The notes below the pieces were generated by a model. That model did no database searches. It was not told the origin of the DNA and saw nothing but the letters and a program-made list of their open reading frames with translations. A stretch of 64,000 nt of DNA, from assembly GCF_041381155.1 (NCBI RefSeq), contig NC_091135.1, forward strand, positions 1,928,490 through 1,992,489, in the 5' to 3' direction. This DNA is from Argopecten irradians. Its lineage: Eukaryota > Mollusca > Bivalvia > Pectinida > Pectinidae. Of the stretch, positions 25,558-37,523 are shown in pieces; position 1 is the stretch's first letter, and every line of letters starts with the position of its first letter. Both the position numbers and the translations under genes were made by a program.

Positions 25558-26877
25558 GGAACTTGTCTCTACCGTGGCCTCATACAGTTCCTCCCCACCT
25601 CCTGTGAGGTTTTTCTTCCGATGGGACCTTTCCATCTCTGTTGGAGTAGCATGGGCGTTGTCGGGAACCTGCAGTTGTGACCCATACTCCTGCATGGGCG
25701 CAAGATACCCTCCTTGCTCAAACAATTTGCTGGGATCCTGATCCCTGGATGTAGACATCATGTACTGTGCAGCTGATACACGTTGTTTTACTGTTCTGTC
25801 TCAAAAAATCAGAAAGTTCCTTGAACTGTTTCCAACCTTTATTACAGATCCACATAAAGTGGTGTATAGTGGCTTATAGTGGAGTATAGTAAAACCTGAA
25901 ATACAAACAAGTAAATATTGTTACTTAATGATCTCTGACTTCTGTAGTCATTCACTCTTACAGATACAAATATTAAACCTAAGGATTAAACTTATTACAT
26001 AAGTGCTAATTTCACAAACACCTAATAAAGTTGTAATAACTATTGCACAAATAAACACTATTCTGGACTAGATCGCACTTACACAATGAATTAGTCAATG
26101 TAATATTTCAAGAGAAATATTAAAAGTGTACTTGTTAACTCTAGAGTAAATATGCAGATACAGGTATTTAATAACTTGACATTTGGTACATACTATCTCT
26201 GAGTATCAAGATGGGATTTCCCTATCATTATATGATATAACAATTAAATCCTTTAATATTATGATTTGACACATGAAAATAAGAAAAAACTGTAATTCAC
26301 ATGATTAACCTCTCTACAACGACAACCTGCATACAACGACAACCTGTCTACATCGAAAACCTGCATACATCGACCATTGCCTATACGAGGTTTTCTATTT
26401 TGCATACCGACCAACAATGATTAAACCATGTGCACTAGTAATTTACATTTAGCTAGGGCATACATGTTATACATGGCTATCTACCACTAAGATACAAAAT
26501 AATATCGTAAAGACTGATAGGTATTGCTTCATAAACAGCAATAATAAAACGACATCACTCAAAAACATGTCAGAGAATCAAATTGACAAACTGCACGATT
26601 TCCGGTGAAATCAAAACATCGCTTCATGTGCATTTATACAAAAAATACCAAATACATGGTACGCACATAGCTTCATCACAATTTTAAATTGTCACACATG
26701 AAATAATTAATGCATTTAACATTAAACTATACACGTACAACGTGTGGGGCCACATAGTTGCTACATTTTTGCAGTCCTTGGGCGGAAATGACATACAGAC
26801 AGGGGCAGGTAACTCTAATACCATACCTTGATTATTAAGTTATCAATCAAAGGGAGAGAACTCCTGGTTCCATCACA
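25558..26877 (-). repeat. BEL right terminal block: 5' LTR, leader and gag start
   Basis: Reading leftwards, TGTGATGG at 26877 starts the LTR. The gag methionine (MMSTSRDQDPSKLFEQGG) is at 25761, and gag continues to the edge of the Gypsy insertion. It pairs with 10456-11894. The right flank, TGAAACCCC, belongs to the repeat family at 26878-27540. Fossil. Confidence 0.88.
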
Positions 26878-27540
26878 TGAAACCCCAGGGTCATATAATT
26901 CACAATTTTTGTAAAGGACCTTAAGACTTTTCTATTTATGAAAAGTATTTGATTCTACCATTTCCAGAATTTCAGAAGAAGATTTTTGAAGTTTTAGCCT
27001 ATTTGACCCCTTTTGACCCCGCTGCTAAGGCCCCTGGGGGTCAGTGACATAGAAAATTTGTTAATAGGATTAAAAGGCCATCTCATACTGATAATTCTGA
27101 CAACATTTGACTCATTTCCTATTACAAATGACCAAATAATGCTCAAAAATGTGTTTTCCCAATATAAACTATAGTAAACTTAACCTCCTCCCCAGGGGGA
27201 AACTAGAGACCCCAGGGTCATATAATTCACAATTTTTGTAAAGGACCTTAAGACCTTTCTATCTATGAAGAGTATTTGATTCTACCACATCTGTGAGTAG
27301 GGAAGAAGATTTTTGAAATTTTACCCCTTTTGGCCCCTCCCACAGCCCCCTGGGGGGTGAGGACCGTATAATTCACAATTTTGATTGGCCTTATGCCTTA
27401 GAAGGTTTGTGCAAAATTTCATTGAAATTGCTTCAGCAGTTTTGGAGAAGAAGTCGAAAACGTAAATTGTTTACGGACATACGACACACGATGCACGACG
27501 GACGACGACGGACAAAAGGCGATTAGAATAAAATCTATTT
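26878..27540 (+). repeat. tandem dimer of about 325 bp with GACGGACGACG tail
   Basis: The phrase CCCCAGGGTCATATAATTC occurs at about 26884 and again at about 27212, each followed by CACAATTTTTGTAAAGGACC. The block ends in ACGACGGACGACGACGG then AAAAGGCGATT, the tail type shared with other non-autonomous repeats of this window. The BEL element inserted into its left part. No coding. The next 290 bases to 27829 are AT-rich with nothing recognised. Confidence 0.7.
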
Positions 27541-27829
27541 TCTCACTTCAATAGCAATGGAAAGGGCTTAATTCCATCTATTTATTCACATTGCATATAT
27601 ACTAAGTATTCATGTATTTATAGTAATATATAAATGATTATATATGATGAAACATTATGCCAATTAACTCACATATGTATTGTTGCTAGAGATGGATGTA
27701 GTATGAAAGGTGTATGTGTGCTTGTTTATTTTAATCAAATTCCTAATACGAAACCTTAATTTGATATTCAACTATCAACAGGTATATTTAAATTTACTGT
27801 AGAAAAGTTTATAATATTCCACTTAAATA

Positions 27830-30040
27830 AACAAGAGATCCCAGAGGGATCTTGGCGCCCACCAAAGATTGATCTATGTCTGACAAATGAAAGAGGGATC
27901 TTTTCTCTGCTTTTCAAACTTACAATTCTTTTTTCTGCTTTTCAAACTTTAAACTATCAAAATCCAAGATGGTGGTCGCAAAATGCAATAGGCAGAACTA
28001 GGGTCCTAGAGGAACCTACATATGATATTTGAGAACAATCCCTTCAATACTTTCTGAGAAATAGCGGTAACAAACTTTAACTATCAAAATCCAAGATGGC
28101 CACCGGTCGGCCATCTTGTTGACCGATCAGTCCCAAAATGCAATATGCACAACTGGGGTCCTAGGGGAACCTACATATGAAATTTGAGAAAGATCCCTTC
28201 AGTGCTTTCTGAGAAATAGCGGTAACAAACTTTAACTATCAAAATCCAAGATGGCTACCTGGCGGCCATCTTGTTGACCGATCAGTCCCAAAATGCAATA
28301 TGCACAACTGGGGTCCTAGGGGAACCTACATATGAAATTTGAGAAAGATCCCTTTAGTGCTTTTTGAGAAATAGCGGTAACAAACTTTAACTATCAAAAT
28401 CCAAGATGGCTACCTGGCGGCCATCTTGTTGACTGATCAGTCCCAAAATGCAATATGCACTACTAGGGTCCTAGGGAACCTACATATGAATTTTGAGAAC
28501 AATCCCTTCAATACTTTCTGAGAAATAGCCGTAACAAACTTTAACTATCAAAATCCAAGATGGCTGCTTGTCGGCCATCTTGTTGACCGATCAGTCCCAA
28601 AATGTAATATGCAGAACTAGGGTCCTAGAGGAACCTACATATGAAATTTGAGAACAATCCCTTCAATACTTTCTGAGAAATAGCCGTAACAAACTTTAAC
28701 TATCAAAATCCAAGATGGCCACCGGTCGGCCATCTTGTTGACCGATCAGTCCCAAAATGCAATATGCACAACTGGGGCCCTAGGGGAACCTACATATGAA
28801 ATTTGAGAAAGATCCCTTCAGTACTTTCTGAGAATTAGCGGAAACAAACTTTAACTACCAAAATCCAAGATGGCGGCTGGTCGGCCATCTTGTTGACCGA
28901 TCAGTCCCAAAATGCAATATGCACAACTAGGGTCCTACGGGAACCTACATATGAAATTTGAGAAAGATCCCTTCAATACTTTATGAGAAATAGCGGTAAC
29001 AAACTTTAACTATCAAAATCCAAGATGGCTGCCTGGCGGCCATCTTGTTGACCGATCAGTCCCAAAATACAATATGCACAACTAGGGTCCTAGGGGAACC
29101 TACATATGAAATTTGAGAAAGATCCCTTCAGTGCTTTCTGAGAAATAGCGGTAACAAACTTTAACTATCAAAATCCAAGATGGCTACCTGGTGGCCATCT
29201 TGTTGACCGATCAGTCCCAAAATGCAATATGCACTACTAGGGTCCTAGGGGAACCTACATATGAAATTTGAGAAAGATCCCTTCAGTACTTTCTGAGAAT
29301 TAGCCGTAACAAACTTTAACTATCAAAATCCAAGATGGCGGCTGGTCGGCCATCTTGTTGACCGATCAGTCCCAAAATGCAATATGCACAACTAGGGTCC
29401 TAGGGGAACCTACATATGAAATTTGAGAAAGATCCCTTCAGTGCTTTCTGAGAAATAGCGGTAACAAACTTTAACTATCAAAATCCAAGATGGCTACCTG
29501 GCGGCCATCTTGTTGACCGATCAGTCCCAAAATGCAATATATGCACTACTAGGGTCCTAGGGGAACCTACATATGAAATTTGAGAAAGATCCCTTCAGTA
29601 CTTTCTGAGAATTAGCCGTAACAAACTTTAACTATCAAAATCCAAGATGGCGGCTGGTTGGCCATCTTGTTGACCGATCAGTCCCAAAATGCAATATGCA
29701 CAACTAGGGTCCTAGGGGAACCTACATATGAAATTTGAGAAAGATCCCTTCAGTACTTTCTGAGAAATAGCGGTAACAAACTTTAACTATCAAAATCCAA
29801 GATGGCTGCCTGGCGGCCATCTTGTTGACCGATCAGTCCCAAAATACATTATGCACAACTAGGGTCCTAGGGGAACCTACATATGAAATTTGAGAAAGAT
29901 CCCTTCAGTACTTTTAGAGAAATAGCGGTAACAAGAATTGTTAACGGACGGACGGACGGACGGAAGGACGGACGGACGGACGGACGGACCACGGACGAAA
30001 GGCGATTTGAATAGCCCACCATCTGATGATGGTGGGCTAA
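27830..30040 (+). mobile_element. pearl-like non-autonomous element, copy 1, about 13 core units of 155 bp
   Basis: It starts AACAAGAGATCCCAGAGGG, then a short unique head, then about 13 tandem cores of 154-155 bp. Each core holds an inverted pair, CAAGATGGC and GCCATCTTG. The array is followed by a GGAC microsatellite (29941-29990), AAAGGCGATT, and a terminal hairpin CCCACCATCTGATGATGG closing with GGGCTAA at 30040. Head, core repeats, tetranucleotide run and hairpin tail match the layout described for oyster pearl elements, now linked to Helitron/Helentron-derived non-autonomous elements. That assignment is inference. No protein coding. Confidence 0.82.
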
Positions 30041-30685
30041 TGATTGATCTAAATCTAAGTTAATAGTACATAATTTAACAATAATATTATAATGTATACC
30101 ATTGTACCTCATACAGGAAAGGATCAATATAAGCACTACCTGCCTGTTATCCAATCCTTTTGTTTTCAATAAAATATTTTGAATTAATATATTCAACAGT
30201 GTATGCAGATAATTATACACAGTGTATATACCAGGCAATTTGCCTTTCTTTGCAAAATTTCAACAGTAATATATGACAATTGTAACAAACAAATAAAACA
30301 CACAGAGAGTATTCTAAATTCATTTTATTAAAATTACTGACCAACGGACAGTAACAAGGTACCTATTGCACATCAACATTGACAAAATTAATAATCAATA
30401 CTAATAGGTATTCATACACATTTTCTTGATTTTATCATTTTGACACCTTTTAATTTCCTATTCAGTTTCATCATCTTCAAAATCAAATTACTCAAAGCAC
30501 TGCAAATACAACGCAGCAGGAGCAGAAAAATAGAACGAAATCAAATGAATTCCCAAAATCAAAATATATAAACCATTATAAAGACTTTGATATCAATTAT
30601 TTCAAGAATATTCAACTGATCATAGAAAATACATATATGTTTTGTTTGACATATCTTCAATTAAATTCCTTCATAAAATAAGTAA
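30041..30685. other. AT-rich spacer, nothing recognised
   Basis: About 645 bases of AT-rich DNA between the two pearl-like copies. I see no gene, repeat or motif I can support. Confidence 0.6.
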
Positions 30686-31831
30686 AACAAGAGATCCAAG
30701 AGGGATCTTGGCGCCCACCAAAAAATGATCTATGTCTGACAATAGAAAGAGGTATCTTTTCTCTGCTTTTCAAACTTTTGCAAACATACTACACATAAAA
30801 TTTGAGACAGATCGCTTCAGTACTTCAACTATCAAAATCCAAGATGGCTCCTTGGCGGCCATCTTGTTGATTGATCGGTCTCAAATCCAAATATGCACAA
30901 CTAGGGGCCTAGGGGAACCTATATATGAAATTTGAGACAGATTCATTCAACACTTTCTGAGAAATAGCGATAACAATCTTTAACTATCAAAATCCAAGAT
31001 GGCTGCCATCTTGTTGACAGATCAGTCTCAAAACGCAATATGCACTACTAGACCCCTAGGGGAACCTACATATGAAATTTGAGAAAGATCCCTTCAGTAC
31101 TTTCTGAGAAATAGCAATAACAAACTTTAACTATCAAAATCCAAGATGGCTGCCTGTCCCACATCTTGTTGACCGATTGGTCCCACAACGCAATATGCAC
31201 AACTTGGGCCCTAGGGGAACCTACCTACATATGAGAAATTTGAGAAAGATCCCTTCAGTACTTTCTTAGAAATAGCGATAACAATCTTTAAATATCAAAA
31301 TCCAAGATGGCTGCCTGGCGGCCATTTTGTTGACCAATCGATCCAAAAACTCATTATGCACAACTAGAGCCCTAGGGGAACCAGTACATATGGATTTTGA
31401 GAAAGATCCCTTCAGTACTTTCTGAGAAATAGCGATAACAAACTTTCACTATCAAAATCCAAGATGGCTCTTGTTGACCGATTGGTCCCAAAACGCAATA
31501 TGCACAATTAGGGCCCTAGGGGAACCTACATATGAAATTAGAGACAGATCCCTTCAGTACTTTCTGAGAAATAGCAATAACAAACTTTAACTATCAAAAT
31601 CCAAGATGGCTGCCTGGCGGCCATCTTGTTGACCGATTGGTCCCAAAATGCAATATGCACAACTAGGGCCCTAGGGGAACCTACATATGAAATTTGAGAC
31701 AGATCCCTTCAGTACTTTCTGAGAAATAGCGATAACAAGAATTGTTAACGGAAGGAAGGACGGACGGGACGGACGACGGACCACGGACAAAAAGCGATTT
31801 GAATAGCCCACCATCTGATGATGGTGGGTTA
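30686..31831 (+). mobile_element. pearl-like non-autonomous element, copy 2, about 6 core units
   Basis: Same family as 27830-30040: head AACAAGAGATCCAAGAGGG, about six to seven cores of about 150 bp with the CAAGATGGC/GCCATCTTG pair, a short GGAC run, AAAAGCGATT and the terminal hairpin. Cores are more diverged than in copy 1, and several have lost part of the inverted pair, so this copy is probably older. It has half as many cores, showing that core number varies between copies. Confidence 0.82.
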
Positions 31832-32460
31832 AAAATAAAATTAAGAAAACAAAAGTCTTATATTAATAAGAAATGAGGTTTTGTCCAATACTCTCGACTC
31901 TTGTGTTGCACATCCACTTATTTAGGTAAAACCATGAACACATAAGGGCAGTCTTATAAGTTACATTGCCTTTAACTTAGATCTGTTTTCAATAATTATT
32001 TAAAAACATTATTTTAACGTCCACAGAAAGAACCTCTGATTAATTTTTTAATTTAATTTTTTAAAATTTACATAATATTAAGAAATTTTATATCAATTAT
32101 GTCAATAGGTGTCATTTTCCAAGATGACCGCCAAAACTTTTCAAAAACCTCATTATAGATCAATGGTTAGCGATTCTTCTGATATTTTCATTTTATTAAT
32201 TCCAATTTCATGTATAAATTGAAAATAAAACATTTAGGACACTAATTAAACTAATTTTTTAAAATTAGTATAACTTTAAGAAATTTTATTTCAATTTGGC
32301 ATCAATAGTTGTCATTTTCCAAGATGGCCGCCATTTGAAAAAAAAACTTCATTTAAGCTCAGTAGTAAGCAATAATTTGATATTTTTTTTTACTTTATAA
32401 TTCCTAATTGATGTATCATTGAAAAATAAAATGTTTGCGTTACTAATTAAAAGTGCATCA
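31832..32460. repeat. AT-rich spacer with a diverged dimer repeat at 32040-32450
   Basis: Two related stretches of about 190 bp each contain TTAAGAAATTTTAT, then GGTGTCATTTTCCAAGATG or GTTGTCATTTTCCAAGATG with GCCGCCA. The first 200 bases are featureless AT-rich DNA. No coding. Confidence 0.55.
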
Positions 32461-33046
32461 AGAAAGTCCAATTTTTATTTCAGAATTGCAAAAATATCAA
32501 GTAATGATTATAATAACATGAACATGTTGGTGACATGGTTATGGTTATCGCTTGTTTATCTGGTGAACTGTCAATAGCGGAAGTTAGCAGATGCACATGC
32601 ATCAACCGGAGAAGGGTCCATCCCGCACCTATCTTAATATAGCCGCTTGGCTCAGCCATTAGCGGCTTTAAAAATAACCAAACTTTGTCGGGACCATGAC
32701 AGGAAAATTTAAGACAGGCTTCAGCCAAATAGCACCATTAAAACACGAGACGATTAAAATGTGTTTTCAAAATGTTGGCAGTGGAGGCCATTTTGGATTT
32801 CGAATTAACTCGAAAAATAACAACACTTAGTCGGGACCAATTCAGAATAATTTCTTGCAAGTTTCAGCCAAAAAACACCATTAAAACATGAGAAGATCAT
32901 AATGTGTTTTTAAAATGGTGGCGGTGGAGGCCATTTTGGATTTCAGATTAACTCGAAAAATAACAGGGACATAGTCATTCAGATCCCCTGCCAATGGAGA
33001 TATCAAAGCTGAAGTAAGTTTGATTGTGGAGACTTATGTGTATGAA
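32461..33046 (+). repeat. old diverged copies of the 146-bp core repeat
   Basis: Phrases such as GTCGGGACCATGACAGG, TTTCAGCCAAATAGCACCA and GGAGGCCATTTTGGATTTC recur with the spacing of the 146-bp core found at 33290-34080, but with many changes. Interpreted as an older member of the same family, lacking a clear head or tail. Confidence 0.6.
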
Positions 33047-34345
33047 AACAAGAGGCCCAAAGGGCCTTAACAGTCATCTGACTACCTTGGCAATAGTAAA
33101 ATTAATTATATATGGTGTCACTTTGTCAGGACCATGTCAGGATCATTTTCAATTTCTTTCAACAAATTTTCTTTCAAACAAGAGGCCCAAGGGCCTTAAC
33201 ATATAGGAAATTAATTAGATATAGTGTCATGGTAGCCATCTTCGATTTGTGATCAACCAGAGATGTAACAATACTTTGTCGGGACCATGTCAGGATCATT
33301 TCATGCAAGTTTCAGCCAAATCGCACCAGTAGAACTTGATAAGAAGTTCAAAATGTGTTTTCAAGATGGCGGCTGTGGCCGCCATCTTGGATTTCAGATT
33401 GACCCGAAAAATAACAACACTTTATCAGGACCAAGTGATTATCATTTCATGCAAGTTTCAACCAAATCGCACCGGTAAAACTTGATAAGAAGTTCAAATG
33501 TGTTTTCAAGATGGCGGCTGTGGCGGCCATCTTGGATTTCGGATTGACCCGAAAAATAACAATACTTTGTCGGGACCATGTCAGGATCATTTCATGCGAG
33601 TTTCAGTCAAATCGCACCGGTAGAACTTGAGAAGAAGTTCAAAATGTGTTTTCAAGATGGCGGCTGTTGCGGCCATCTTGGATTTCGGATCGACCCGAAA
33701 AATAACAACACTTTGTCGGGACCATGTCAGGATCATTTCATGCAAGTTTCAGCCAAATTGCACCAGTAGAACTTGAGAAGAAGTTCAAAATGTGTTTTCA
33801 AGATGGCGGCTGTGGCGGCCATCTTGGATTTCGGATCGACCCGAAAAATAACAACACTTTGTCGGGACCATGTCAGGATCATTTCATGCAAGTTTCAGCC
33901 AAATTGCACCAGTAGAACTTGAGAAGAAGTTCAAAATGTGTTTTCAAGATGGCGGCTGTGGCGGCCATCTTGGATATCGGATCGACCCGAAAAATAACAA
34001 CACTTTGTCGGGACCATGTCAGGATTATTTCATGCAAGTTTCAGCCAAATTGCACAGGTAGAACTTGAGAAGAAGTTCAAAGTGTGAAAAGTTAACGCAC
34101 CGCGCACGGCGGATGACGACGGACGAAACATGACGACTTCGGGTCAGATGACCTAAAAACCAGGTAAAAGTGCAAAAACACTTTGTCGGGACCATGTCAG
34201 GGTTATCATTTCATGCAAGTTTCAGCCAAATCGCACCAGTAGAACTTGAGAAGAAGTCAAAGTGTGAAAAGTTAACGCACCGCGCACGGCGGACGACGAC
34301 GGACGAAACATGACGACTTCGGGTCAGATGACCTAAAAACCAGGT
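33047..34345 (+). mobile_element. non-autonomous element with 146-bp tandem cores
   Basis: Two heads lie close together at 33047 and 33177 (AACAAGAGGCCCAAGGGCC with TTAAC). Five to six tandem cores of 146 bp follow (repeat spacing 33578, 33724, 33870). Each core contains AAGATGGCGGC then GTGGCGGCCATCTTGG, an inverted pair around the same word as in the 155-bp family. The tail has GCGCACGGCGGATGACGACG and then the palindrome GGTCAGATGACC followed by TAA. The tail is duplicated (34156-34345). Each core encodes the same 63-residue stretch starting MSGSFHASF, which I regard as chance. Confidence 0.78.
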
Positions 34346-35058
34346 AAAAGTGCAAAAAATGAAAACCTAAAAATAGCAAAAGGTACTACTAGACCATAAA
34401 ATGAATGTGTCTATGCAGTGGAAATATCTCTGCTGGTTTTAGAGTTATGCTCTGGAAATGAACCTGCTACAAAAATATGATTCTTACACAAAAATCTGCC
34501 ATTTTCAGCAATGTTTCCATGGTTACAGAAAAGAGTACAAAAAGTGAAAACCTTAAAATAGCAAAAGGCACTACTAGACCATAAGACTAATGTGCCTATG
34601 GAGTTCCGTGCATACATCTCAACCGGTTTTCCAGTTATGCTGCGGAAACGAACCTGGTACAAAAATATGATATTTTCATCAATGTTTCCATGGTTACGGA
34701 AAAAGTGCAAAAAATGAAAACCTAAAAATAGCAAAAGGCACTACTAGACCATAAGAATAATATGTCTATGAAGTTTCATGGAAATATCTCTGCTGGTTTT
34801 AGAGTCGTGCTCCGGAAACGATTCTTACACAAAAATCTGCCATTTTCAGCAATGTTTCCATGGTTATAGAAAAAGTACAAAAAGTGAAAACCTTTAAATA
34901 GTAAAAGGCACTACTAGACCATAAGACCAATGTGTCTATGAAGTTCCGTGGAAATATCTCTTCTGGTTTTAGAGTTACGCTCCGGAAAACGGACGGACGG
35001 ACAGATGGACGGACGGAACCCATTTGTATATCCCCCGCCAACTTCGTTGGGCGGGGGA
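34346..35058 (+). mobile_element. non-autonomous repeat ending in a GC-rich hairpin
   Basis: About four diverged units share AGCAAAAGGCACTACTAGACC, a TCTATG(A/G)AGTT-type word, AAATATCTC and GCTCCGGAAACG. The last unit is followed by ACGGACGGACGGACAGATGG, then a perfect-looking hairpin CCCCCGCC-AACTTCGTTG-GGCGGGGG (35032-35057). Unit, GGAC run and hairpin end repeat the same architecture as the pearl-like elements with unrelated core sequence. No coding. Confidence 0.75.
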
Positions 35059-37330
35059 TAACAACACTTTGTTGGGATAATGTCAGAATAATTTCAGACA
35101 AGTTTCAGCCAAATATCACCATTAAAACATGAGAAGATCAAAATGTGTTTTCAAGAAGGAGGTGATGTGGCTGCCATTTTGGATTTCGGATCAACCCGAA
35201 AAATAACAAGACTTAGCCAGAACCATGTCAGGATCATTTCAGACAAGTTTCAGCCAAATAGCAGCATTAAAACTTGAGAAGTTCAGAATGTGTTTTCAAG
35301 ATGGTTGATTTTTGGATTAACCAAAAAAATAACCACACTTTTTGGGCCCATGTCAGGATAATTTGACAGGACCATTAAAACTTGAGAAGTTCAAAATGCG
35401 TTTTGAAAACGGCGGCTGTGGAGGCCATTTTGGATTTCGGATTGACTCGTAAAATAACAACACTTTATCGGGACCATGTCAGGATACACTACTGTACGTC
35501 AATACCATGAAAATGCAATGAAATTTCCTAAATCCCATGTATCTGGCCATGAATTTTTTTTCATGTGTACCCCTGAATTGTTTTAAATCCCATGAAAAAT
35601 CATTATCATGGCCATGAATTAATTGAATATCCCATGACTATTGACAGTGGTTCTATCAATAATCAATGAAACTGCCATTGAAAGAAATCAGCCTAAGTTA
35701 ATGGCCATGAATTTCTGTAATGATCACTTTTTCATGTGAGATTCATGGCCATTGATTTCTCAATGATGACAATGAATTTTAGATTAGATGAAAGGTAGTA
35801 TTTCATGGCCATTGATTTAATAATGATGGCCATGAATTAATAGGAGATAGGAAAGTATTCCGTGTTTTTTTAGGTTGATTCATTAATGAAAATAAAATAA
35901 TTGAGACTGACTAATCCATGAAAATTTACAATTATGAAAATTAATTAAATCTTAATTAGAACTTAAATAATTAAGATATTCACTAGTAATTTCATATCCT
36001 TGCCTTAATTAAGAGACAAGAGAGAGTTTTGTTTGTCAAGGGTCAATAATCAAAGTCAAATGACTCCCTTTTTTCTAATACTGGAGACACATGACTTCTG
36101 TTATCTATTTTTAGAGTCATGTGACTTCTATATTTCAATTCTTGAGTCACATGACTTAAATATTCCCGCCTAAACAGAGGAAATCCAAAATGGCTGCTGT
36201 GTCTGTTAATGTATGACCAGGAACAGAATTTTCATGCTCAGTAATCTGTAATTTAACACTCTGTAGACAAGTGCTGATTTTAATTCTGATTTTCTAAAGG
36301 TACAGCTGTACAGTAAACCATTTGAGATAAAGATGTAATTCTTTACAATTAATGAAATTGCATACAATGGCATTGTAAAATTCTTACAAGTACATGACAT
36401 TGTACAAATTTGCCATGTGGCTGCATGTTAAATGCTTTACCAGGTATATGTTTTGTTAATGCTAATTGAACTTTCAAACTGATGATTGTTTTAGACTTTT
36501 ACATTGTATTTTTTTTAATTTTAAAAACATTAGAGCAGATAGTTTTTTATGACAGATTTAGGAAAACTTATCATATCATACTTTAATTCCTTTATCCTAA
36601 AATTCATGGCCATGAATGATAAGTATGCATTCTAATGTCAATTTCATGAAAATCAAAACCATGTGATTGTATTGGTTCCATGGCCATCACATCAGACAAG
36701 CAATTTTCATGGGTTGAATATTCATGGCCCATGGATTATGTTCCTTTTAAGCGGAATTTCATGGACATGATGCAAGGATAGGTATGATTCATTAAAAATC
36801 CCCATGAAATTATTACTAGGTTTCATGGCCATGAATTGAATGATGACATAATTCAATTTCATGGTCAAATATTAACATGCATTCATGGCATTTTCATAAT
36901 TCTTTATTCAAATTCATGGCCATGAATAATGCTCCTTTTAAGGTTTTTTCATGGCAAAGTTTCATGGAATTTTCATGCATTCCTTTCATGCTAACTATTC
37001 ATGGCAAATTCATGTGCTGGCATGCAGTAGTGATAATTTCAGACATGATTCAGCCAATTTGCACATGTAGAACTTGAGAAGAAGTTCAAAAGGTGTTTTC
37101 AAGATGGCGGCTGTGGAGCCCATCTTGGATTTCAGATCGACCCATAAAATACCAACACTTTATCGAGACCATGTCAGGATTATCACAGGCAAGTTTCAGC
37201 GAAATTGTATTGATGGAACTAGAGAAAGAGATCAAAATGTGAAAAGTTTATGCACAGCGGACAACGACGGACGAAACGATGACCATAGGTCAAAACTCGA
37301 CCGAAAAATATACTGTATGCAATATTGTTA
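35059..37330 (+). repeat. 146-bp-type core remnants, split by a CACTA-type insertion
   Basis: Diverged cores with GTTTCAGCCAAAT, GAGAAGTTCAAAATG and GGCCATTTTGGATTTCGG run from 35059 to 35486, and continue from 37033 to about 37320 with an AAGATGGCGGC core and a short ACGACGGACG tail. The CACTA-type element at 35487-37032 sits in the middle of one core. Confidence 0.72.
35487..37032. mobile_element. CACTA-type non-autonomous DNA transposon, 1546 bp
   Basis: Ends read CACTACTGTA and, inverted, CAGTAGTG (reverse complement CACTACTGCATG). Both are flanked by ATA (35484-35486 and 37033-37035); the uninterrupted core would read GGATAATTTCAG, so ATA is a 3-bp target duplication. CACTA ends and a 3-bp duplication are the hallmark of the EnSpm/CACTA superfamily. 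The interior has no transposase frame. It is packed with CATGGCCATGAAT and relatives on both strands, especially in the outer 400 bases, plus a central set of GTCACATGACTT and GTCATGTGACTT words. Superfamily call is good; family is unknown. Confidence 0.82.
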
Positions 37331-37523
37331 ATTGTTAACTACAATAAAATCTTTGGACATCAAACCCATCTTTATAACAATACAGAAAGGTAAATCAACT
37401 ACTTTATGCAGAAGTAAATATGAAGTATAAAGTTGCACAATTTTGCACCATTATACATTTCTTTAAAATTGCACAGTGTAGATAATCACTCACCACACTA
37501 GTTCTATTATCAGAAAAATGTTG

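Larger units (their letters stand above)
10456..26877 (-). mobile_element. BEL/Pao LTR retrotransposon fossil, interrupted by a Gypsy element
   Basis: Minus-strand BEL/Pao element. Parts seen from its 5' end (right) are: terminal block 25558-26877, gag start, gag with a DUF1759-like domain, CCHC knuckle, retropepsin-like (DUF1758-type) region, RNase H-like region, integrase, and a terminal block at 10456-11894. The two terminal blocks differ by roughly 1.5% by eye. A G-rich tract (GACGGGGAG) sits just before the left block, as expected of a polypurine tract, and the LTR start reads TGTGATGG at both 11894 and 26877. The element is broken in several places and is a fossil. The Gypsy element at 17005-25557 lies inside its gag region. 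Confidence 0.9.

Noticed and set aside
29941-29990. The GGAC run as an independent microsatellite locus
   Set aside because: The same run sits at the same place in other pearl-like copies, so it is part of the element.
33287-34061. Four near-identical 63-residue frames beginning MSGSFHASF
   Set aside because: They are the same frame in successive 146-bp core units; no conserved protein feature, and diverged cores nearby do not keep the frame.
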